From: DAIOEK01 sp964648485
Lineage (GTDB): Bacteria; Chloroflexota; Anaerolineae; Anaerolineales; Anaerolineaceae
Assembly (NCBI GenBank): GCA_964648485.1
Contig: CAZYOF010000005.1
Span: forward strand, 62,001-126,000
Direction of reading: 5' to 3'
Length of the DNA: 64,000 bases
Position numbers and translations under genes: made by a program. Below the pieces are notes generated by a model. It was not told the origin of the DNA. It did no database searches and was given only the letters and a program-made list of their open reading frames with translations. Positions 53,323 through 60,741 of this stretch are shown piece by piece; within the stretch, counting starts at the first letter, position 1, and the number at the start of each line of letters is the position of its first letter.

Positions 53323-54063
53323 TTATTGATTCTGCTGCCAGAGTGGTGTACCGCCACCGGCTCCTGTGCCAGATCCACGTCCACCGCGTCCCATATTGCT
53401 TCGGGATTTCATCCAATCTGCCTGTTCCTGAGTTAGAGTTCCATTTTCAACAGCCAGATCGATTGCTTCACTGCGGGCTTTTACCATCAATACACGGAAT
53501 TCTGATACAGTCATCCCTTTATCACTGGCGATTTGTGCGTAAGTTTTGCCTTCATCCAACAGAGTTTCAAGCTCTTCTACAGAGAGACCAAATTCCTTTG
53601 CAAGGACGGTGACCATTTCTGTATGCAACCATCCATCCTGGTTCGCTCTGTCAACATCTGCTCTGCGACTTCCGCGGTCATTCAACCAATCAGACTGCTC
53701 CTGAGTAAGTGTGCCATTTTTCACTGCCAGATCGATTGCTTCATCACGAACGCGTAAGATCAATTCACGGAATTCGATCACCGTCATTCCTTTTTCGCTG
53801 GCAATCTGGGCGGGAGTAGTGCCTGAGGCAATTTCTTTTTCGAGCTCTTCTACACTCATTCCCAATTCATTTGCCAATGCAGTGATCATTTCATCATGCA
53901 TCCAGCCATCTCCTGGTAAAGTGCTTTGAGAAATGCGTCCCCAGCCACTCTGTCCACCATATGCTGGAGGAGGAGTCCCTGGATCGGCAGATACAGTAAG
54001 CACACTGCCTAAAGAGACCATTATTACTGACGCTAAAATTAAACCTGCAACAATCTTTTTCAT
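53323..54063 (-). CDS. Secreted protein with two tandem helical repeats
   Basis: The protein has 246 residues. A signal peptide (1-27, cleavage near VSADP) is followed by two copies of a module of about 75 residues (about 52-128 and 142-218), each with DGWxHxEM, LAxEFGxSVEELE, AQIASxKGMTVxEFR and NGTLTQEQxDW. Such Ser/Thr-Val-Glu-Glu-Leu helices resemble short helix-hairpin modules of secreted Chloroflexota proteins; the tail is Gly-rich. Function unknown. ATG 54063 follows AAGGAG; an earlier ATG at 54081 is upstream of it. Confidence 0.68.
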   Translation of the reverse strand: MKKIVAGLILASVIMVSLGSVLTVSADPGTPPPAYGGQSGWGRISQSTLPGDGWMHDEMITALANELGMSVEELEKEIASGTTPAQIASEKGMTVIEFRELILRVRDEAIDLAVKNGTLTQEQSDWLNDRGSRRADVDRANQDGWLHTEMVTVLAKEFGLSVEELETLLDEGKTYAQIASDKGMTVSEFRVLMVKARSEAIDLAVENGTLTQEQADWMKSRSNMGRGGRGSGTGAGGGTPLWQQNQ

Positions 54064-54204
54064 TGTTATCTCCTTTATCAAAATTATTGATACTCAAAGG
54101 ATAACTGGCGGGTATGAAGAATTTGTGAATAAGATGTGCAGATAGTATGGATTCCGTTTATTATGGATTAAGGTTTAAACAATATTTTATGGTTAAATAT
54201 CGTT

Positions 54205-54813
54205 ATGAAACTTTGTATAGCTACTGAAAACCCGGGAAAACTGGATGAATTCCTCTCCATACTTCATGGACAACCATTTGAATGTATCACAGCGCGACAA
54301 TTGGAGCTGGATCTCTCTGCGGAAGAGACAGGCACAGATTACCGGGAGAATGCTCAAATAAAAGCGCATCTCTATGCTAAAGCAACGGGGTTGCCTGCCC
54401 TGGCAGATGATACCGGATTGGAAGTACAGGCACTCAAAGGAGCACCCGGATTATATTCAAAACGTTATCTGTCTGATCCAGGAGCGACGGATGGCGACAG
54501 ACGAAAGTTTCTGATTACAAATTTGCAGCCTTTTCCACGCCCATGGAAAGCCCGTTTCACCTGTACCGTTTGCGTAGCCCTACCAGATGGAAGCGAATGG
54601 TTTACCAGTGGAGAATGTAAGGGAGAAATCATTCCTGAAGAGCGTGGGGAGAATGGTTTTGGATACGATAGTATCTTCCTTCTTCAACCGCAGGGTCTGA
54701 CAATGGCGGAACTACCTCTGGACAAGAAGAATCAAATCAGCCACCGGGCTCGTGCAGTGACTGCAGCAATTCCGATCCTTAACAGAATTATCAGGGAAAA
54801 TAAATTGGGGTGA
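54205..54813 (+). CDS. rdgB: dITP/XTP pyrophosphatase (RdgB/HAM1)
   Basis: The protein has 202 residues, full length. The nucleotide loop is IATENPGKLDEF, the metal and base-binding parts are ALADDTGLEVQALKGAPGLYSKRY, and the C-terminal GFGYDSIFLLQPQG and HRARAV are diagnostic. It removes deaminated purine triphosphates before they enter DNA. ATG 54205 begins six bases after TTAAAT with no Shine-Dalgarno, another possible leaderless start. The MBL gene overlaps its stop. Confidence 0.93.
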   Translation: MKLCIATENPGKLDEFLSILHGQPFECITARQLELDLSAEETGTDYRENAQIKAHLYAKATGLPALADDTGLEVQALKGAPGLYSKRYLSDPGATDGDRRKFLITNLQPFPRPWKARFTCTVCVALPDGSEWFTSGECKGEIIPEERGENGFGYDSIFLLQPQGLTMAELPLDKKNQISHRARAVTAAIPILNRIIRENKLG

Positions 54814-55685
54814 TGATGGATCTTATTCAGGTGAGTTCACATGGCTGGTATGCCCACAGCCGAATCTATGAATATAACAGTGGATTGATCCAGGCAGATG
54901 GATTGGTTTGGTTAATTGACCCTGGCATGGCTCCCGATGAAGTGTTGGTAATCAAAGATAATTGCGCCAGTAATGATTGGCAGATTCAGGCTGTGTTGAT
55001 GACTCATTTCCATTTTGATCATGTCCTGGGGGTAAGCGCCTTTGATGAAGCGATTCGGGTAGCGCATAAAAACTTCCTCCCAGAGTTTAATCGAATGAAA
55101 GAAAGCAGCAGAAAAGCCATTGATACATTAATCGCGGAAGGCGAAATGGATATGCCAGAGTGGGGATGGGATGTTGCCCCTGATTGGGAAGTTAACCGTA
55201 CTCAATCTTTTTTGATCAGTGATCTCGAGATTCTGATTATCCCTTTGCCTGGTCATACTGCGGATCAGGTAGGAATTTATATTCCAAAGGATCGTACCTT
55301 GTTTGCCGCTGATATGCTTTCAGATCAGGAAATCCCATTGCTTAGTTTTAACTCAGCCGTATATCAAAAATCGTTAGAACGCGTTTTACATTATCCGATT
55401 GAGAATATAATACCCGGGCATGGTAATCCATCTGTAACATTCGAAGAAAGTCAGTCTCGGATAAATCATGATCTGGAATACACCCGCAGCATTCGCAAGA
55501 TTATCAAGCGAATGATATCTCGAGGAGCATCCCTGAGTGATGTTCGATCAGCTTGTTTGGACTTATCCTTCAATAATCACGACGATAATCGGAACTATCA
55601 TATTTGGAATATTGAAAGTGTTTTCCTGGAGATGGGTGGTGATGCAGGGGGAGAGAAAATCGGTTGGGCGAGGGAATGGGATTAA
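54813..55685 (+). CDS. MBL-fold metallo-hydrolase
   Basis: The protein has 290 residues. Zinc ligands are in THFHFDHVLG (HxHxDH), PLPGHTADQVG and PGHGNP, with the Asp in LFAADMLSDQE. It is a hydrolase of the glyoxalase II/lactonase-like fold; substrate unknown. Start choice: GTG 54810, ATG 54813 or ATG 54816; the cluster overlaps the RdgB stop, so translation is coupled. The last 4 bases overlap the convergent GrpB gene. Confidence 0.85.
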   Translation: MMDLIQVSSHGWYAHSRIYEYNSGLIQADGLVWLIDPGMAPDEVLVIKDNCASNDWQIQAVLMTHFHFDHVLGVSAFDEAIRVAHKNFLPEFNRMKESSRKAIDTLIAEGEMDMPEWGWDVAPDWEVNRTQSFLISDLEILIIPLPGHTADQVGIYIPKDRTLFAADMLSDQEIPLLSFNSAVYQKSLERVLHYPIENIIPGHGNPSVTFEESQSRINHDLEYTRSIRKIIKRMISRGASLSDVRSACLDLSFNNHDDNRNYHIWNIESVFLEMGGDAGGEKIGWAREWD

Positions 55686-56218
55686 TTGGGAGATTCCGCA
55701 CTAACGCCCGCAAGCTTTTCTATCCGGTGGATAAAATCACTTTTCCCATTTGAGTAAGCATCTCGGTCAGCATGATGTTTTTCAGCTAATTGAATTTTTA
55801 ATTTTGCATATGCAAAAGCCTGGTCAGCGTGTGCACGTAAATAATTTCTGAATGCTATATGTCTATTCCAGAATGCAGAATTCATTTCCACCACATGCAA
55901 ATGGAATGCATCTTCGCCAGCTCTGTTTTTATAGAAATAGCGCCTTTCAGGTAATTCGGTTTCATACTCTGGTACGTAAATGTAATTAATGGGTGTAATA
56001 ACATTGATTAAGCGTTGGGTTTCATTCAGAGAGATGATTGCGGCAAGAATATCTACGGTTGGTTTGGCAATAATGCCAGGAATAGCTGTGCTGCCAATAT
56101 GTTCGATATGCGTTAGTAGATCACTTGCCACCCGAAGCAGGTTCTGTTTTTCTGTTTCAAACTTGTCTAACCACAAAGGATCATAAGGTGCCAGAATAAT
56201 CGGTCTTTCCTGATTCAT
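55682..56218 (-). CDS. GrpB family protein
   Basis: The protein has 178 residues with the UPF0157/GrpB nucleotidyltransferase-like fold: ILAPYDPLWLDKFETEKQNL, then HIEHIGSTAIPGIIAKPTVDILAAI (the GS and paired D), and YFYKNRAGEDAFHLHVVE. Often fused to or found near CoaE; the activity is not settled. It overlaps the stop of a 44-residue membrane microprotein by ATGA. Confidence 0.9.
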   Translation of the reverse strand: MNQERPIILAPYDPLWLDKFETEKQNLLRVASDLLTHIEHIGSTAIPGIIAKPTVDILAAIISLNETQRLINVITPINYIYVPEYETELPERRYFYKNRAGEDAFHLHVVEMNSAFWNRHIAFRNYLRAHADQAFAYAKLKIQLAEKHHADRDAYSNGKSDFIHRIEKLAGVSAESPN

Positions 56219-56349
56219 TTGATAAAGACCAGTCCGAGTATCCAGGATAAGATGATAATGATGGATACAATTACAAAAATAAAACGTTGCGTGCGCATTC
56301 TACGTTGGTCGCGCGATAAACCGGTTTTCTTTGTTTTGTTATTTGCCAT
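56215..56349 (-). CDS. 44-residue single-helix membrane microprotein
   Basis: On the minus strand ATG at 56349 opens a 44-codon frame ending in TGA 56215-56217. It begins MANNKTKKTGLSRDQRRMRT, then a hydrophobic helix (FIFVIVSIIIILSWILGLVF) and a final IK. The stop overlaps the GrpB start by ATGA. The basic head and membrane helix give an inside-positive topology. TATAAT lies about 26 bases upstream of the start. The opposite-strand frame at 56219 is rejected. Function unknown. Confidence 0.6.
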   Translation of the reverse strand: MANNKTKKTGLSRDQRRMRTQRFIFVIVSIIIILSWILGLVFIK

Positions 56350-56394
56350 ATTAATCAAATCGCTTTCTGCCGGTTATTATAATCTGCCTGATAC

Positions 56395-56434
56395 AAAAAA
56401 GACCAACCCGGAAATGACCTCCGGGCCGGTCTTT
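56395..56434 (-). terminator. Terminator after the baeRF-like gene
   Basis: AAAGACC and CCCGGA pair with TCCGGG and GGTCTTT around a 2-by-2 internal loop; on the minus strand it is followed by TTTTTTG. Confidence 0.82.
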
Positions 56435-56450
56435 AAATATTGGCTATGTT

Positions 56451-57551
56451 TTAATACCGTAATATTGCTGCTATTTTCCCCACCTGTTCCAGTTCGGAAG
56501 ATTCATGTATGACTTCCACATCTCCGCCAGAATGCAACACAGAACGGACAGCCAGATCAACAACATCAATGACCTTTTCTGTCTTTTCTGAACAAACTGG
56601 ACAAGATGCAAGCTCGTGCGGCGTTATCAAACCACAGCTTTGGCAACGGATACCCTGTGAAACAAATCCTTCATTGAACAATAAGGTTTGCACCCTGTGA
56701 TTGCTTACCGCTGATAAGACATTTTCCACTCCTACTGCACCACCTGTGCCTTTTGCAGAAGCAGTAATGGCAGCCTGTATCATCTTATCTTCTCGTTTTT
56801 TCTCAGCTTGATGTCCAGCTTGCATGGCTTTATGCATGACTTCTACATGACTTGCTGTCATTGAAATCGGGAAGGTTCCAACAACCAGACTTTGCCAGTT
56901 TTTGGGAAATTCAGCTAAAAATGCCTTGACATTATCATCTGTCCCACCAATTAACACTCTGCGGATTTTCCTGGTTTCAAGAAAGCGAACTGCAAATTCT
57001 ACCGAGGATTTAATGTTTCGGTCCACTAGTTCATCTGCGTAACCTGTCCGACCTGCAACTCCACCTCTTCTACCCGGGAAGGTGGATGCGCCGCCCCGCT
57101 TAACATGTTTTATTTCCTCGCCCATCGTGCCTTCCTGTTCTTCCAGTTCACCCAGGTGGAAATAAAACAAACGAGCGCCTTGTTTATCAACCAGTACTAC
57201 ACCATAACCGCCGTACGCATCCCATAAATCTGCAAGTGGTTTAAAATGTGGATGATCAGTGACCCAGACGCGGCTTCGCACAGGTACCGATAATGGATAC
57301 ACTTTAAAAAATCCATCTGCGGCACAAGAAAAAACAGCAACACTCTTACCTGACCAGTCATATTCATGAGCAAAATACTGCTCAATCTTTTCAACATCTT
57401 TTGGTAAATCCAGGTCCTTCAACATACTCCTGAGCCGAAGCTTATAGGCATCGGCATTGCCCTGGGCTGGCTCAGTATTAAGGTATAAACTGAGGACCTT
57501 ATTTTTTGATGAATACTCTAACAGCTCATGCAATTCGCTTTCATTTAACAT
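56451..57551 (-). CDS. eRF1-fold (baeRF-like) protein with zinc ribbon
   Basis: The protein has 366 residues. It opens with a beta-rich domain (LSLYLNTEPAQGNADAYKLRLRSML), then a middle Rossmann-like domain with YGVVLVDKQGARLFYFHLG and a basic Gly/Arg loop (KRGGASTFPGRRGGVAGR), then a C-terminal L7Ae-like region with a zinc ribbon (CQSCGLITPHELASCPVC). This is the layout of bacterial relatives of archaeo-eukaryotic release factor 1. It may act on stalled ribosomes or peptidyl-tRNA. It lies 43 bases after htrA with AGGAGGGG. Confidence 0.72.
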   Translation of the reverse strand: MLNESELHELLEYSSKNKVLSLYLNTEPAQGNADAYKLRLRSMLKDLDLPKDVEKIEQYFAHEYDWSGKSVAVFSCAADGFFKVYPLSVPVRSRVWVTDHPHFKPLADLWDAYGGYGVVLVDKQGARLFYFHLGELEEQEGTMGEEIKHVKRGGASTFPGRRGGVAGRTGYADELVDRNIKSSVEFAVRFLETRKIRRVLIGGTDDNVKAFLAEFPKNWQSLVVGTFPISMTASHVEVMHKAMQAGHQAEKKREDKMIQAAITASAKGTGGAVGVENVLSAVSNHRVQTLLFNEGFVSQGIRCQSCGLITPHELASCPVCSEKTEKVIDVVDLAVRSVLHSGGDVEVIHESSELEQVGKIAAILRY

Positions 57552-57594
57552 ATGCCCCTCCTAACGGTTATTGGGAATGAAGGCGTTCTATGTT

Positions 57595-58773
57595 TTACGG
57601 GCGAGATTCGAGCTTCAGTTCTATCTCCTTTTCAGAACCATTTCTAATAATTGTCATCGTAACAGTATCACCAGGATTTTTATTATTAATCAAATATTTG
57701 AGTAGATCACCAAAGGTTAAGATGCGTTGTCCATCAATGGCAGTGATCAGATCACCTCCTTTAAATAATCCCTGAATTTGTGTAGATACATTACCAGCCT
57801 TAAGCCCAGCTTTATCTGCAGGTCCTCCCGGAACGATACTGACAATGTAAGCTCCCGTGGACTGAGGCAAACCTAATTCTTCCTGCAATGTAAGTGAAAG
57901 TGAAGGCAGGCTAGAGAGCCCAAGGTATGGATAATCGTAACTGCCATTTTCGATTAGTTCAGGAACCACTCGCTTAACGATATTGATCGCGATCGCAAAT
58001 CCAATACCAATGTTGCCTGCATCACCGCTGAGGGAAGGTCCACTGGTGCGGATGGCGCGATTAATACCAATGACCTCTCCCTGAAGGTTCAAGAGAGGAC
58101 CTCCGGAATTACCCGGGTTGATGGCTGCATCAGTCTGGATAAGATCACCCGCGGTATATACACTTCCATCCTGAGTTTGATGCATTGAATCTAGTGTTCT
58201 TCCAAGAGCTGACACTATGCCGGTTGTCATGGTGCCATCCAGCCCGTATGGATTGCCAATGGCAACCACAGTCTGACCGACCCTGATTTGATCTGAATCG
58301 CCTAATGGCAATGGAACAAGTTCATCTTCGGGGGCATTAATTTTTACCACTGCGATATCAGAATCTTTATCTGTACCAATCACTTCTCCACGGGCTTTAA
58401 AGCCAGACGGGAAATCTATTTCAATATCTTGAGCGCCTTCAATGACATGGTAATTCGTGATGATGTGACCTTTTTTATCATAAACAAAACCTGAGCCCTG
58501 TCCGCTACCCATACCTGAACCGACCATTATGGCAACCACGCCAGGGCTCGTTCTCTGGTATAAAGCTACCTGGGCATCAGAAAGGTTATCGTATACCTGG
58601 GTATCCAGAACCTGTTGGGGAAGGGCCGCGATTTGCGTGGGTATTTTCGCTGCGGCTGTTGGGAGCTGCTCAACTTGACCAATAATACCGTCTCCCAGAT
58701 GAATAGGTGCGCCACAAGCGAGCATCGTGGAGAGAATTAAAATTACTGGTATGAGAATTTTTACCTTTTTCAT
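57595..58773 (-). CDS. HtrA/DegP-type serine protease lipoprotein
   Basis: The protein has 392 residues. Signal peptide with lipobox MLAC (Cys at about 20) makes it a lipoprotein. Trypsin-like domain with His in TNYHVIEG, Asp in DSDIAVVKI and Ser in NPGNSGGPLLN. One PDZ domain spans about 280-385. It degrades misfolded proteins outside the membrane. It follows dnaJ by 29 bases and is followed by the baeRF-like gene, forming a quality-control operon. Confidence 0.92.
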   Translation of the reverse strand: MKKVKILIPVILILSTMLACGAPIHLGDGIIGQVEQLPTAAAKIPTQIAALPQQVLDTQVYDNLSDAQVALYQRTSPGVVAIMVGSGMGSGQGSGFVYDKKGHIITNYHVIEGAQDIEIDFPSGFKARGEVIGTDKDSDIAVVKINAPEDELVPLPLGDSDQIRVGQTVVAIGNPYGLDGTMTTGIVSALGRTLDSMHQTQDGSVYTAGDLIQTDAAINPGNSGGPLLNLQGEVIGINRAIRTSGPSLSGDAGNIGIGFAIAINIVKRVVPELIENGSYDYPYLGLSSLPSLSLTLQEELGLPQSTGAYIVSIVPGGPADKAGLKAGNVSTQIQGLFKGGDLITAIDGQRILTFGDLLKYLINNKNPGDTVTMTIIRNGSEKEIELKLESRP

Positions 58774-58802
58774 TTTACCTCTGATCCGGGAGGGTGGAAT
58801 GG

Positions 58803-59726
58803 TTATTGATTTCTCCCGGCTAATTTTCTAAATACAGATCTGTCTTCATCGGATAAATTGCGAGGAATTGTTACTTTTATTCTTGCGTATAAATCCCCTT
58901 GTTGTGAAGGCGTTTTCATTAAAGGCATTCCCCTCCCGCTTAAACGGAAAGTTTGCCCGGGCTGAGTGCCTGGCGGGATGGTTAATAAAACCGACCCACC
59001 AGGAGTACTGACATTGACCTGACCACCTAAGATTGCTGTGTAAAGATCTATGGTCGCATCGGTGTAAAGGTCATTTTCCTTGCGTTCAAACCGAGAGTCT
59101 GGAAGAACCTCAACGACAAGATATAGATCCACGGGCATATTCGCAGCAGAACCGGCTGGTACTCGAACTTTCGTGCCAGTTTTTGCTCCGCGGGGAATTT
59201 TCACTTCAAGTCGTGAAGAACCTGATTGGATCGTACGGGTGGTTCCATTGTATGCTTCCATCAATGAAATTTGGACAGGTTGTTCCATAGAGCGGGGCGT
59301 ATGGCCACGTTGGGCAGTACGTCCGCCTGTATTCATAGAACCAGAAAAATCGCCGAAAATCATACGGAAAAAATCTGAGAACCCGCCACCGCCAAATAGA
59401 TCTCCAAGGTTATCCACCTGAACTCTGCGTCCAGCGCCCTGACCAGTGTTGTACCATTGTTCCCAGTTGAAACCACCCGGTGAACCGCCACTTTGCTGAT
59501 AGTTAAAGTATGAATCACCGAGTTGATCATATCGCGCACGTTTCTGCGGATCACTCAGTACCTGGTATGCTTCATTGATATCTTTAAACTTATCTTCGGC
59601 TTTTTTATCTCCCGGGTTTCGGTCTGGGTGATATTTCATTGCCAGCTTTCGATAAGATTTTTTAATTTCCTGATCAGAAGCACTTCGTTCAACGCCAAGT
59701 GTTTTGTAATAGTCTTTGTATTCCAT
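58803..59726 (-). CDS. DnaJ-type chaperone (CbpA-like)
   Basis: The protein has 307 residues. J domain at 4-68 with HPD (MKYHPDRNPGDKKAE), Gly/Phe-rich linker (GGFSDFFRMIFG), and two C-terminal substrate domains. The zinc-finger domain of DnaJ is absent, so it is CbpA-type (class II). It stimulates DnaK. The promoter TTGACT-18-TAATTA runs towards it on the minus strand (59762-59733). Divergent from a MerR regulator. Confidence 0.93.
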   Translation of the reverse strand: MEYKDYYKTLGVERSASDQEIKKSYRKLAMKYHPDRNPGDKKAEDKFKDINEAYQVLSDPQKRARYDQLGDSYFNYQQSGGSPGGFNWEQWYNTGQGAGRRVQVDNLGDLFGGGGFSDFFRMIFGDFSGSMNTGGRTAQRGHTPRSMEQPVQISLMEAYNGTTRTIQSGSSRLEVKIPRGAKTGTKVRVPAGSAANMPVDLYLVVEVLPDSRFERKENDLYTDATIDLYTAILGGQVNVSTPGGSVLLTIPPGTQPGQTFRLSGRGMPLMKTPSQQGDLYARIKVTIPRNLSDEDRSVFRKLAGRNQ

Positions 59727-59978
59727 AGCTAATCTTAATTATGAACTGTGGAGGTATTAAGTCAATATCCGTATGGCACATCTAATAATCTTCTAACAGA
59801 TGTCTAAATTGGATTTAATGTTACATACATAAATTACGTATGTTAGGTCTCGGGATAGGATGATATTGATTTGCTCTTTGTAGTCTATAATTCATTCAAA
59901 AGTAATAAAAAATTCCATCTTGACAATGTTACGTAATACTGCTACTATTACAGTAGTGCTGTCAAAGAGCGAGGGTGT
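59727..59978. other. Regulatory gap between dnaJ and the MerR gene
   Basis: No gene. It holds a near-palindrome ACATACATAAATTACGTATGT (59823-59843), the dnaJ promoter region near 59735-59765 and the MerR promoter at 59920-59948. The HspR HAIR consensus (CTTGAGT-N7-ACTCAAG) is not seen. Confidence 0.4.
59920..59948 (+). promoter_or_regulatory. Promoter of the MerR-VWA operon
   Basis: TTGACA (59920-59925), a 17-base spacer and TACTAT (59943-59948). The spacer contains GTTACGTAATA, nearly the same as in the MerR promoter at 14080. A second palindrome, TACTG/CAGTA, overlaps the -10. Confidence 0.65.
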
Positions 59979-60677
59979 ATGCTAGAACTCGAAAACCAGT
60001 TGCTGGTACATGAGCTGGCAGAGAGAGCGGGAGTATCCGTCAGGACTATCCGCTACTATATTGCAGAAGGGCTGTTACCAGCCCCGACCACCCGCGGAAG
60101 GTATGCATATTATAGCGAGGAGTACCTTGACTTAATCGAGTTGATCCGCCGCTTAAAAGACGCATATCTGCCGCTCAGGGAGATACGCTCGCTGGTCCTC
60201 AATCTGCCACCTGAAATTGTCAGGCAGGTTCTGAAAAAAAATGCGGGGCTACCGCAGGAAGAATTGCTGAAAAATGTTCGTATACTTGCGGAGAATTTTC
60301 GGCAGGATGATGATAGTACGAGTGAAGATGAACCTTCCAACCGGATCGTGAATGAAACTGCGGCGAGCTATACAGAGAAATTGCTAAAAATTCAGGAAAA
60401 TCCGGCACCATTCTCTTCCAAAATAAAGCAAACGACTGATCTGCTCAGCCGTCCCAGGGAGTTACAGAGGAGCGATAACAGAAAGATATCCTTATCTTCA
60501 GACGCTATTGACAATGATATTTCATCAGATCCATTTACAGAAGAGATGTCAGAAACCACATGGATCAGGATCGAGATAACGCCTGGGATAGAAATCCACC
60601 TCAATTCAATTAAATATCACCGTTACAAAGATCGCATCAAAAAGTTGGTTTTGCTGGCACGTGATCTGTTCTCGTAA
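59979..60677 (+). CDS. MerR family transcriptional regulator
   Basis: The protein has 232 residues. The MerR helix-turn-helix is in LVHELAERAGVSVRTIRYYIAEGLLP (about 8-33), with the wing RGRYAYYSEEYLDLIELI. A linker helix and a disordered stretch rich in Ser/Asp follow (about 105-185). The C-terminal 45 residues (TWIRIEITPGIEIHLNSIKYH) form a small beta-type domain repeated in no common MerR effector family I know. GAGGG precedes the ATG. It is likely the regulator of the downstream VWA gene. Confidence 0.85.
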   Translation: MLELENQLLVHELAERAGVSVRTIRYYIAEGLLPAPTTRGRYAYYSEEYLDLIELIRRLKDAYLPLREIRSLVLNLPPEIVRQVLKKNAGLPQEELLKNVRILAENFRQDDDSTSEDEPSNRIVNETAASYTEKLLKIQENPAPFSSKIKQTTDLLSRPRELQRSDNRKISLSSDAIDNDISSDPFTEEMSETTWIRIEITPGIEIHLNSIKYHRYKDRIKKLVLLARDLFS

Positions 60678-60695
60678 TTAGATTGGGAGGGACTT

Positions 60696-60725
60696 CCCGG
60701 CGCTTCTCAATCCAAATCCGCCGGG
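60696..60725 (+). promoter_or_regulatory. GC-rich hairpin in the leader of the VWA gene
   Basis: CCCGGCG (60696-60702) and CGCCGGG (60719-60725) form a 7-bp stem with a 16-base loop. The Shine-Dalgarno GGGAGGAA follows at 60731-60738. An alternative pairing of CTTCCC with GGGAGG could cover the ribosome site. Confidence 0.5.
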
Positions 60726-60741
60726 TTATAGGGAGGAACCT

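Noticed and set aside
56219..56512. Plus-strand frame of 97 codons between GrpB and the baeRF-like gene
   Set aside because: It crosses a strong terminator and the end of the opposite gene, has no ribosome site, and the minus strand carries a better short gene coupled to GrpB.
59727..59978. HspR HAIR operator
   Set aside because: The CTTGAGT-N7-ACTCAAG consensus is not found on either strand in the gap.
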